Part shown: positions 15,001-19,606 of the stretch, piece after piece | Position numbering within the stretch: the stretch's first letter is position 1 | Layout of the letters: the number at the start of each line of letters is the position of its first letter | Source: Candidatus Accumulibacter similis | GTDB taxonomy: Bacteria; Pseudomonadota; Gammaproteobacteria; Burkholderiales; Rhodocyclaceae | Assembly (NCBI GenBank): GCA_013347225.1 | Contig: CP054595.1 | Span: 2,724,415-2,788,414, forward strand | DNA length: 64,000 nucleotides | Direction: 5' to 3' | The notes under the pieces: generated by a model | The model's input: only the letters and a program-made list of their open reading frames with translations | What the model was told of the DNA's origin: nothing | Database searches by the model: none | Translations under genes and position numbers: made by a program

Positions 15001-18000
15001 GGGACTGGCGATCGATTCCCTCAGCCTGGCGACGCACGGCACGGTGGCCATCGTCGGGGACGCGGTGCGCTTCACGCCGGCTGCCGACCACCACGGCACG
15101 GACAGCTTCAGCTACACGCTGCGCGACGGCAAAGGCCGGCTCGCGACCGCTTTCGTTGCGGTCTCGATCAATCCCATCGACGACGCGCCCACCGTTACGT
15201 CGCAGCAGTTCAGTACGCTCGAGGATACGCCGCTCGGTGCGGCTCTCGTCGCATTCGACGCCGATGCGGACGTGCTCCGCTTCGTCATCGATCAGGAACC
15301 ACTGCACGGGAGCCTGAGCCTGGACGCGCATGGGAGCTTCCAGTATCGGCCCGATGCGGACTTTTTCGGCACCGATCACTTCAGCTTCCAAGTCAGCGAT
15401 GGCGCGAGCAGTGTTCCCGGCCAAGCGACGATCTCGATCGCCGCGGTCAACGACGCGCCACTGGCACGGGACGATGTCGTCCAGATTCTGCAGGGCAGCA
15501 GCGCCAGCTTCGACGTGCGGGCCAACGACAGCGATGCCGATGGCGATGCACTGACCGTTGAGCTACTGACCGGTCCCACCCACGGTGCCCTCGTGGCACT
15601 GGCGGACGGCAGCTTTATCTACACGCCGGTAGGCGGGTTCAGCGGCGAAGATGTCCTGCAGTACCGGCTCGGCGACGGGGTCCTGCATTCCGCACCGGCC
15701 AGCGTTCGCCTGCTCGTCGAGGCGAGCAACCGTTCCCCGCTTGCCGCGGCGGACCAGGCGTACACCGATGAAGACCGCCCGGTCAGCATCGACGTGCTGG
15801 CGAACGACAGCGATCCCGACCAGGATCTGTTGTCGGTGCTGTCGGTGACTGCGCCGCAACACGGCAGCGCGGTGCTCAACGCGAACGGCAGCGTCACCTA
15901 CACGCCGTTTGCCAACTACGTCGGCGACGACCACTTCAGCTACACCATCAGCGACGGCCATGGCGCCGAAGACGTGGGCCACGTCACGGTGACGATGGCG
16001 CCGATCAACGACCTGCCGCAAGGTGTGGACGATGCGGCCGCAGTCGCCGAGGACGGATCGGTGCTGATCGACGTCCGCGCGAACGACAGCGATGTCGATG
16101 GCGATCTGCTGGTGCTGACAGCCGTTTCCGTGCCTGCCCACGGCACCGCGATCATTGAAGGCGGTGCGATTCGCTACACCCCGTCCGCCAACTACTTCGG
16201 CAATGACCAATTCAGCTACACCATCAGCGACGGCCAGGGAAGCAGCACGGCAACGGTGGCGGTCGGCGTGCAGCCGGTCGACGACGCGCCGCGTGCGCAG
16301 GACGACCAGGCGACGACCAACGAAGATCAGTCGGTTCTGATCGCCGTGCTGGCGAACGACAGCGATGTCGACGCGGCGGGACTGGCGATCGATTCCGTCA
16401 GCCCGGCGACGCACGGCACGGTGGCCATCGTCGGGGATTCGGTGCGCTACACGCCGGCTGCCGACCACCACGGTACGGACAGCTTCAGCTACACGCTGCG
16501 TGACGGCAAGGGCCGCCTCGCGACCGCTTCGGTTGCGGTCTCGATCAATCCGGTCGACGACGCGCCCATGGTCACCCCGCAGCAGTTCAGCACGCTCGAG
16601 GATACGCCGCTCGACGCACGCCTCGTCGCCTCCGACGCCGATGGTGACGTCCTCGGCTTCATCCTCGACCAGGCGCCGCTGCATGGCCAGTTGATGGTCG
16701 GCGCAGACGGTCACTTCGAGTATCGGCCGGACGCGGACTTCACCGGCGACGACCGGTTCAGTTTCTTCGTCAGCGACGGCGTCAACAGTGTTCCCGGCCA
16801 AGCGGCGATCGTCGTCGGGGCGGTCAACGATGTACCGACGCTCGCTGCGGTCGCCGATCAGGTGCTCCTCGAAGGCCAGACGCTTTCACTCCAGTTGAGC
16901 GCCAGCGATCTCGACGGCGATCCGCTGAGTTACCACCTCAGCGGCGGCGGTGGGCTTCTCGACCAGACCGGGCGCTTCAGTTTCACTGCACTCGACGGCG
17001 ACGCCCTTCATTCGTTCACCGTCCAGATTTCCGATGGCCAGAGCCTGGCCGAGCGGAGCTTCACCGTCAGCGTGGCCAACGTCGCGCCATCGCTCGTCGT
17101 CTCTGGTTCGTCCAGCGCAGCGGGCGGTCTGCCCTACACGATCCAGCTCGCCGCCAGCGATCCGGGTCAGGACACGATCGGCAGCTGGCGGATCAACTGG
17201 GGTGACGGCCACAGCGACACGCTCCCCGGTGACGCGACCGAGGCCAGCCACCTGTACGCGCGCAGCGGCGGCACCTTCGACATCGAGGCCGCTGCCAGCG
17301 ACGAAGACGGTAGCCACCTCGCGACGCCGTTCAGCGTCGTGGTCAGCCCGGACCTGCTCGACGTCGAGCGCTTCACGCCCACCGCCAGCGGCTTCCAGGT
17401 TCGTTTCGACCACCCATTCGACGCCAGCACGATCGACCTGCACGGTGCCACCGGTGGCCCGGTTGACGTGCAACTGGTCGGCGACCTCGCCGGCATCGTC
17501 AGCGGCTCGCTGCTGCTCGACGCGGACGGGCGCGGCTTCAGCTTCATCCGCAGTGGTGGCATCCTGTCCTTCGACAGCTACAGCGTCCGCCTCGCCAGCG
17601 GCCCGGCGGGCTTCCACGATGCGGTCAGCGCCCTGGACGGCAACGGCGACGGCATCGCCGGCGACGACTGGCTGACCCGTTTCGACTTCCGCTCAACCGG
17701 CGCTGGCATCCTCAGCGCGCCCGACTTCATGCGTGGCCCCGGCCAGCCGGTCGATGTCCCCGCCACCGGCCAGAGGCTGCCGGTCAGCTTCACCAGTTCC
17801 GGCGGCTTGCAGAGCCTCGTCTTCACCATCGACTACGATCCACGTCTGCTCGACATCACCGGCGCGACGGCCGCCGCTGGCCTGCCGGCTGGCAGCGATG
17901 TGCGTTTCGAGAGCGCCCCGCGCGACGCTGGCGGCCAGCGCGCAAGGATCAGTTTCCTCCTGCCCGGACAGGCTACCCTGGCTGCCGGAAGCGTTCGCCT

Positions 18001-19225
18001 GGTTGATCTGGTGGCCCGTGTTCCCAACAGCGCACCGTACGGCGCCAAGCACGTGCTCGACCTCAGCGTCGAGAGCATCGACGGTGGGGCGCCGGTTGCC
18101 GGCAGTGTGATAGATGACGACGCCCTGCATCTCGTCGGCTATCTCGGCGACACCAGCGGCAACGCCGCCTATACGACGCTCGACGGACAACAGATCCAGC
18201 GCGTCTTGGTCAAGCTGGACACCGGTTTCGCCGCCTGGCCGAACGTCGACCCGCTGCTCATCGCCGACATCAACGGCAGCGGCACGCTGACCTCGCTCGA
18301 CGCCAGCCGCGTCCTGCAGGAGGTGAGCTACCTCACGGGCGCCAGCGCGATCGACCGGCCCGAGATCCCGCCGATCCCCGCCGGCATCGGACCGATCCAC
18401 TTCGCCGGCCCGGATCCACGCGTAGACATCCCGGTCGACGCGACGGCCGATCCGGGCGAAGTCGTCACCGTTCCGGTGCGGATCGACGCCGCCGCCGGTC
18501 TCGAGTCCCTGCAGGTCCGGGTTGCTTACGACGCCAGCCGCTTCGAGCTGCTGGCCGTCCGCCGCGGCTCGGTCACCGGCGACTTCGGCTGGTTCGTCAG
18601 CAGCCAGCAACCGGGCCTGCTCACGGTCGACATGAGCCGGCTCGAAGCGCTCGCCGACGGCACGGGGACCCTGCTGGACATCGACCTGCGCGTCCGCGAT
18701 GAGGCTCCGCTTGGCGTCAGCCCGATCGACCTGCAGTACGCGCTGCTGAACGACGGCCACCTGACGCTCGGCGTCGTCCCGCAGCCCGGTGCCGATGAAA
18801 CGGATGGGCGAATCACCGTGGCCGGTCGTGCCGCGGCCGTGGCTGCGGCCGCCGCGCCGGTGGGCGACGGCACGGATCAGACGCCAGCCCCGGCGTTGCC
18901 GCCAAGCCTGGCTACCGACTGGCCATCGCTGGCTGCGCAGCCTGCGCAGACCGCACAGAGTCCGTTCGCACTGGCTTCGCCCGCTGCCAGCGTCGTGCTG
19001 GAACCGAGCGAGGTCGCGCCTCCGGCGCCGGTGATCGACCTCGCCGCCAGGTTCACCGTGCCGGGAGCTGTCAGCAAGGGGATCGCCGCCGACGGCCGGA
19101 GCAAGGTCTGGCTGAAGGACTATCTGGGCAATGTCGGGCAGGCGCGAACCGCGTCGCCAAACTCGGCGCTCAGGGTCACGGTGCCGGCGGCGGCGAGTGC
19201 GACGAGCAGGGGAGCGATGCACTGA
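2..19225 (+). CDS. Giant multidomain surface/secreted protein (C-terminal 6407 codons; 5' end outside window)
   Basis: The frame is open from the left edge, so the true start lies upstream. Approximate order by base position: Ig-like to 510; RHS-type entry with YD-like repeats 520-1350; dockerin with two calcium loops (DANADTRVDGGD, DANRDGEIDGAD) 1706-1885; BID_2-like Ig 2160-2730; ZU5-like 2740-3150; IPT/TIG 3400-3690; YVTN-like propeller 3690-4850; peptidoglycan-binding-like 5530-5790; M15/M74-like peptidase 5870-6620 (SHATGRTVD, HWHHFDFR); matrixin-like zinc peptidase 6640-7110 (HELGHALGLDD, window residues 2315-2325, with a Met-turn-like VMMASLSPG); 33 cadherin-like repeats 7742-16830; Ig and PKD-like 16830-17350; SbsA-like 17350-17690; cohesin-like 17710-18110; dockerin 18135-18350; cohesin-like 18420-18830; C-terminal module with WLKDYLGNVGQAR at 19109. 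Domain names are by eye. It is probably an adhesin or matrix protein carrying wall-active enzymes. The next gene has the same C-terminal plan. Confidence 0.85.
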   Translation, partial: PITSTSLTVNGEAVVLDATGSARIRADAPGKLELVATATDADGLTSTARSSLRVRDPLDRAAPVAVLDSTLHSARLSAPAEIRATVSDVNFDEWSLSLLPFAPASDAASAGNAAGQGAGEIVLARGTTSVANAALATLDVGRFANGIYRLRLTASDLAGRVTTSEALIEIASAAKPGQFLRSESDLSLSLDGVAIDLVRQYDSLAVANEGSFGPGWRLALRDVDLQTDVPLTGRENAGVANPFSLGTRVYLSLPSGERVGFSFTPQKHETPGLTVYTPAFTADAGTGWTLSAVDRQLTLAGNRLFDLASGLPYNPTLPAGDEAQLVLTGPDGTAYEIDAARGVTAIVSASGKRLVVSDSGIVAPNGEAIRFTTDAAGRIAGISAPNGERIVYGYDGEGRLSSVRRIADSESTHYGYEVAAFGRLAIITGANDLAIDYSGAAPAVRALAGDLGAARTYLAAPFAGNLAAGEDDRLAFAVRPSEFASTASGTIYLGVTVEAAAGSMLLPAVPMIEGLTPIASNAVGGKAFALFALSRGAGALPGNVLHLLRVAGADATTAGDYSLQIFIAGDANADTRVDGGDAQIVAAARGARAGDAGYVAAADANRDGEIDGADSGLLFQNMGYASNQAPVLTPQAIKTHRDLEVTIPITPMIGDLEGDSVFFRVASSTRGLAALNADGASVLFSPESGYTGAGGFALVADDGYVGASVASFDIEVSAARLVHIDLPRLPVLFERGSAALNVSGDFEDQENVRLPASYLQFFSSDPAVVLVSGQGLATGITSGSTVIRVESQGIQAVSVVNVIAAPLPDAADPDAEYPIDYGFLDPSVYPGSITLAEGYNTRQLRVLSPSGMDVSDTTSGTAYFVSNSGIISVTETGLLTALQKGVATVSVIYSGGQVDVDVRVSEAQSESAVLDVQGGAVKSSDGTVVTIAPGSLDAGRTVAVHSIVQSDLPLAVPSPFEYVGAFDLSVEGDALRSPAQLLMPVPGHLAQGTTVYFFRMSEQPNESGVLRPVWLLEETGLVGDDGFARTTSPPWPGIVAAGKYLAVVANNVVQAAVDSLLSTAVTTIVLDALAPYGMRVPSLASMALPLRPAINLVQLLAGTVSSVLQVNAQAPNISISINSQTLPTPAQVAAPVITGATLTGTGDSARLVLTGQNFGTNLSDLQVWYQTGSVAQPMIESPTSLNGQELTVAIPRRIALGAAKIFVARRTAPQVWAKSAPLHFSETRDLVFAALAPSTVQVLDATSEQTLASIDLEGLRYQGFTSPIVVTPDGTRAYAATSRGIAVLDALTLRQVDVFTDAQHGTAGVDPIVLPSAIGSLAVDPGGSFLYASGSGSTAIYVVDIRPASPTYHEKVESIDVQPSISDVLTHGLRGMAVSADGELLVVAVPGTTQYDGPQGGGFYAGGRVPGHVVVVNVDPKDEPIEAGASNPNKWRRIVDVQQVGLDPYFVHATADPKRLLVTNFLSSPSVPGFTDGLSALVVTNPDSRDPRVHVSPIRLQLEVDQPNRLDVRNARAVVTLPDQSYAFVLDHWVSGFPWPISANFIQEDMAAGFGAKVAVIKDPFGPTPKMVAATTPIPAGLAHSLTLSPDGKSLYVGLMGRRSGQVLTPGSALVFSVDEMIQTVESAAPDLLKRKAIDKVNASVQRSALDFRAIPVGLAATASKPLVLEVPDLVRFGDIARVNLTELLEAKLGPQIQQGLLQLAWPGEKPFRIWTDSFTEGKVATYRYATGQDLFKIVQGDDERLQQSSTSKSESTGVFYFAPDIDPLRVRRGDALSGVALEGRFSYKVLVNGHHEMRSGLVRVRVQDTRSLTSEVSPGPNEDPGFLPFQLGGEVGGSPKAKNNPLDVYRVEQRLRYLGFAGWGGTITNTGPSSSSVPITVDGSIENRSGGEPLESEGIKLFQTAVNLNKNGAVPPSGIVDSATALWMNRPNAPRWQELPSLDAAQGMPDYRLMDGAGGALQEERFGTNWAIKLVETATRNSSDIPDPRTQQVNGMADVFGDSLSDVHGRDKQRRPYMGSHATGRTVDMDIDQNRLAAEVLASGVTIQRPAAVPATETFEDLKSSVGASRSTIKALQGQAATGTLDAAETLELARLESREKYFLDWFAQIDDPNRTLITVEEIVVNDIVAFVEAAGTTFDRVLVGGAGGTKDEPTYPALRHVLATRLSALPWLVFRNSMIEYKETHWHHFDFRMNPPGFPLHATGMGSSIQQELVVDQAFWKVADTALSAWGIGGDDFIDFVSSIRVEPLPSGVLAELQNESLLLSADAAGFGWFVDDTPEENQEFVRAEGSVGVEPTVSAATGRMDLLSVLSHELGHALGLDDGSPEAVIESVMMASLSPGVRRLPTESDRAALRALLVRAEQLGVHGVEGVGAETTLQRTEEAGASGSGLTAQTRGVFRIEPSEQLVNGGFSISDVTLPGFGWTLGGGAAVRQDALVLAEGLSLLDRAVQAFSIPTEAQALRLTIRSATLGASSSTPSDAFEVALLDGTTLTPIVGTAGLTNGDALINIQANRQLSAGARVLVNGLPAGASLPDGPVTFEIDLTGIATDKPIRLYFDLLGFGAADSEVIIDNVEFVMPPNTAPLAVSDLITVDEDSVIRFDVRLNDSDAQGDPLTVELLTSPQQGTLIAEADGSFSYRPAADFHGEDLFTYRLNDGSLNSASATVGLVVRSVNDAPTALGDSATLAEDGVLDLDVLANDSDPDGNALRVSTTSVPAHGKVTILSDGRVRYTPNADYFGPDRFTYTASDSLGGLAVAEVLLTVTPVADAPRALDDLVQLDEDGSAQFDVRSNDVDPDGDALILERLTDPQYGTLEQRADGSFVYLPQTDFSGDDSFTYRLGDGALWSSVATVTLQVAAANDAPSVTTQQFATPANTVLLAALHASDPEGDPLSFSLEQAPLRGALQLGPDGSFRFTPQVGFVGPDSWLFRVSDGQVVVTARAEIRVSGVNHAPIAADDAIQVDENSATQFDILANDSDADADPLTIELLSMPVHGVLTALDGGGFEYLPDDGFNGEDHFSYRLGDGQSWSTPATVRLDVQAVNYPPVAADDAATLAEDSALDITVLANDSDPDGDALTVVAVGTPQNGQVQVLGDGRVRYTPRADFFGSDSFSYTIADPAGVRSPATVRIEVTPVADLPSTSTQRFASLEDVTLEQRLSATNRDGDTLSFAVAQTVAHGQLTLANDGTFQYVPDAGFSGSDGFGFTVSNGAGQVAGVVELTITPVNDAPVAQGARFEVDEDDSIGGTIAANATDEEGDPIGFELVSSPAHGDFVFHADGSFSYQPFADFNGDDRFTYAASDGVLKSPRAVVHLVVRPVNDPPAAFDDSRTLFMNETVDLDVLANDQDIDGDTLTVVRLDTPAHGQLSVLADGRVRYVPDLNYYGQDRFGYVLADAAGVEAQADVLLEIQRINTAPSVSVQSFQTAESISLNTQLVANDHEGDALGFTLTQGPAHGALTLDFDGRFIYVPQALYHGSDSFTFSVTDGLLSSSARAEITVTPVNDPPQAVDDTAELAEDGFVLLDVRANDRDPDGDALTLTDVSLPAYGRATIENGRIRYTPDTNYFGPDSLVYTVSDGQAVATATVTIKVNTANDWPTATKDGATVDEDSSLLIDVLANDSDIEGDPLRLVSVTIPAHGQAVIENGAVRYTPAANFFGRDTFTYTVTDNKDKSTAIVTVDVLPIDDAPVARDDSRTTNEDQSVLISVLANDSDYDAVGMVIDSLADAAHGALVIQGSAVRYTPAANYHGADSFGYTLRDGKGRTASASVALTVAPVADAPIVIAQQFNTIEDQPLSAQLVASDADGDVLTFALNQAPAHGQLTLAADGSFTYQPATNHVGRDSFVFRVSDGVTVVPAAVEIVIAPANDDPVAVDDVVPLEQDGSVPFDVRSNDSDADGDALTVDLVSTPASGQLLAQADGSFVYTPVAGFSGEDRFTYRLSDGQAFSAVATVRLQVAAVNHPPVAEDDSATTDEDTPVTIAVLANDHDPDGDALAVALLAAPQHGSAVANAGGSITYTPAADFFGTDHFSYTLSDGRGRQDVATVQVIIAALNDRPLAVDDSGELAEDGKLLIDVRGNDRDADGDSLVVAAVSAPANGRATIENGFIRYTPAPDFFGSDRFTYTISDGQESSSAEVTITVRAVDDDPVAHDDQATTDEDQSLRIDVLANDSDRDRLGLAIDSLTAAMHGTVVVDGSAVRYTPAPNHHGTDTFAYTLRDGKGRTASATVAISITPVADSPVVAVQQFNTAEDTPLGGQLVASDADGDVLGFVLDQAPLHGQLSLAVDGSFTYQPDADYAGPDSFVFSVGDGQATSSAQALIMVAAVNDPPRLGDDAAEVDEDGFVLIDVRANDQDVEGDALTLIGFSDAQHGKVTIDNTGFRYIPDADFSGTDGFTYTLGDGQATATATVHITVKPVNDWPTAVRDEATVDEDSSVLIDVLANDTDAEGDRLQLVSVWLPAHGTAVIENGAIRYTPAADFFGRESFAYTVSDGSGNSTAIVSVEVLPVDDAPLAKDDSATTQEDQSVLIDVLANDRDIDAVGLAIESLVAPAHGTLAIEGAAVRYTPAPDHHGADSFSYTLRDGKGRLASASVAISINPVDDAPVVMPQQFSGIEDTLLVGAVVAHDADGDVLHFVLDQAPLHGQLTLGVHGQFQFQPDVEFAGSDHFSFRVSDGASSVPGQATISITAVNDAPLARDDIVQLLQGSSARFDLRANDSDADGDALTVELLAGPTHGAIVAQADGSFIYTPVAGFSGEDVLQYRLSDGVLQSGPANVRLLVEASNRSLLAAADQAYTDEDRSVSIDVLANDSDPDQDPLSVLSVTAPQHGSAVLNANGSVTYTPFANYVGDDHFSYTISDGHGAEDVGHVTVTMAPINDLPQGVDDAAAVAEDGSVLIDVRANDSDVDGDLLVLTAVSLPARGTAIIEGGVIRYTPSGDFFGNDHFSYTVSDGQESSTATVTIDVRPVDDAPRAQGDQATTDEDQSVLIAVLANDSDVDAVGLAIDSLSLATHGTVAIVGDAVRFTPAADHHGTDSFSYTLRDGKGRLATAFVAVSINPIDDAPTVTSQQFSTLEDTPLGAALVAFDADADVLRFVIDQEPLHGSLSLDAHGSFQYRPDADFFGTDHFSFQVSDGASSVPGQATISIAAVNDAPLARDDVVQILQGSSASFDVRANDSDADGDALTVELLTGPTHGALVALADGSFIYTPVGGFSGEDVLQYRLGDGVLHSAPASVRLLVEASNRSPLAAADQAYTDEDRPVSIDVLANDSDPDQDLLSVLSVTAPQHGSAVLNANGSVTYTPFANYVGDDHFSYTISDGHGAEDVGHVTVTMAPINDLPQGVDDAAAVAEDGSVLIDVRANDSDVDGDLLVLTAVSVPAHGTAIIEGGAIRYTPSANYFGNDQFSYTISDGQGSSTATVAVGVQPVDDAPRAQDDQATTNEDQSVLIAVLANDSDVDAAGLAIDSVSPATHGTVAIVGDSVRYTPAADHHGTDSFSYTLRDGKGRLATASVAVSINPVDDAPMVTPQQFSTLEDTPLDARLVASDADGDVLGFILDQAPLHGQLMVGADGHFEYRPDADFTGDDRFSFFVSDGVNSVPGQAAIVVGAVNDVPTLAAVADQVLLEGQTLSLQLSASDLDGDPLSYHLSGGGGLLDQTGRFSFTALDGDALHSFTVQISDGQSLAERSFTVSVANVAPSLVVSGSSSAAGGLPYTIQLAASDPGQDTIGSWRINWGDGHSDTLPGDATEASHLYARSGGTFDIEAAASDEDGSHLATPFSVVVSPDLLDVERFTPTASGFQVRFDHPFDASTIDLHGATGGPVDVQLVGDLAGIVSGSLLLDADGRGFSFIRSGGILSFDSYSVRLASGPAGFHDAVSALDGNGDGIAGDDWLTRFDFRSTGAGILSAPDFMRGPGQPVDVPATGQRLPVSFTSSGGLQSLVFTIDYDPRLLDITGATAAAGLPAGSDVRFESAPRDAGGQRARISFLLPGQATLAAGSVRLVDLVARVPNSAPYGAKHVLDLSVESIDGGAPVAGSVIDDDALHLVGYLGDTSGNAAYTTLDGQQIQRVLVKLDTGFAAWPNVDPLLIADINGSGTLTSLDASRVLQEVSYLTGASAIDRPEIPPIPAGIGPIHFAGPDPRVDIPVDATADPGEVVTVPVRIDAAAGLESLQVRVAYDASRFELLAVRRGSVTGDFGWFVSSQQPGLLTVDMSRLEALADGTGTLLDIDLRVRDEAPLGVSPIDLQYALLNDGHLTLGVVPQPGADETDGRITVAGRAAAVAAAAAPVGDGTDQTPAPALPPSLATDWPSLAAQPAQTAQSPFALASPAASVVLEPSEVAPPAPVIDLAARFTVPGAVSKGIAADGRSKVWLKDYLGNVGQARTASPNSALRVTVPAAASATSRGAMH
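7742..16830 (+). repeat. 33 tandem cadherin-like / Big_9 ('tandem-95') repeats
   Basis: Inside the first giant, units of about 90-97 residues begin N-D-A-P-x-A-x-D-D, continue with D-E-D-x-S and V-L-A-N-D-S-D-x-D-G-D-x-L, and end G-x-x-x-Y-T-P-x-x-x-x-x-G-x-D-x-F-x-Y-T. I count 33. A shorter 'QQF' subtype (x-x-Q-Q-F-x-T-x-E-D) recurs every four to five units, so the array was built partly from multi-domain blocks. The Asp/Asn-rich linkers suggest calcium-stiffened rods, as in cadherin and VCBS families. Function as a spacer or adhesive stalk is inferred. Confidence 0.85.
14072..16825 (+). repeat. Two near-identical 1377-bp tandem blocks (five cadherin-like domains each)
   Basis: The stretch starting at 14072 recurs at 15449, an offset of 1377 bp (459 codons, in frame). 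Each block carries the same five domain subtypes: one beginning NDAPLARDD, one NRS.LAAADQAYTDED, one NDLPQGVDDAAAVAED, one DDAPRAQ, and a QQFSTLED type. Long runs are identical at the DNA level, including third codon positions, for example around 14520-14720 and 15897-16097. This points to a recent unequal-recombination duplication. Confidence 0.85.
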
Positions 19226-19606
19226 GCAGGAGCTGAGCACAGCAACCGGCAAGGCCCGTCCCGGCACGGCGGCGGGTTGCCCGCTGCTGCGATTCAACGA
19301 TGGTTCCGGCCGCGGTTGGCGCCGGCAGGCGGGCTTTGTCGATCACGCCGCGGGGCGGGCTCGATCGGCAGGCCACCGCACGCCCGCGGTCTCCCCCGTT
19401 TTCTCTCCGCACGCCGTCGGCTGAGCGAGGACGAACGTTCCGCAGGTTCATCCGCAAGCGAAAAAAAGATCCAAGACCACTCCTGGTGTAGGCAATCTGT
19501 AAGAAGCGGTGTGCCACCATATTCTGAGGATGGGGTATGTGGGCGCGCTGGTCGCCTCGGCTCGGGCGCGCGCGGGTTCGGCACTTTGCGTTGGGGAGGA
19601 ACGACA
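19226..19606. other. Intergenic region between the two giant genes
   Basis: This 381-bp stretch has no gene I can support. It contains a partial inverted repeat (gcaacc at 19242-19247, ggttgc at 19275-19280) without a T-run, an A-run near 19462-19468, and a clear ribosome binding site at its right end. The reading frame of the second giant is open upstream to 19277, but that part lacks a ribosome site and looks like non-coding sequence. No promoter with convincing -35/-10 boxes is visible, though a promoter for the second giant would be expected here. Confidence 0.5.
19593..19600 (+). promoter_or_regulatory. Shine-Dalgarno site fixing the start of the second giant
   Basis: GGGGAGGA lies six bases before the ATG at 19607. 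It selects that codon over in-frame starts upstream and places the LEPR-XLL motif at residues 56-65, the usual near-N-terminal position for this motif. Confidence 0.8.

Noticed and set aside
19226..19606. Cyclic-di-GMP riboswitch or sigma-54 promoter before the second giant
   Set aside because: I looked for the aptamer core and for GG/GC elements with proper spacing and found neither.
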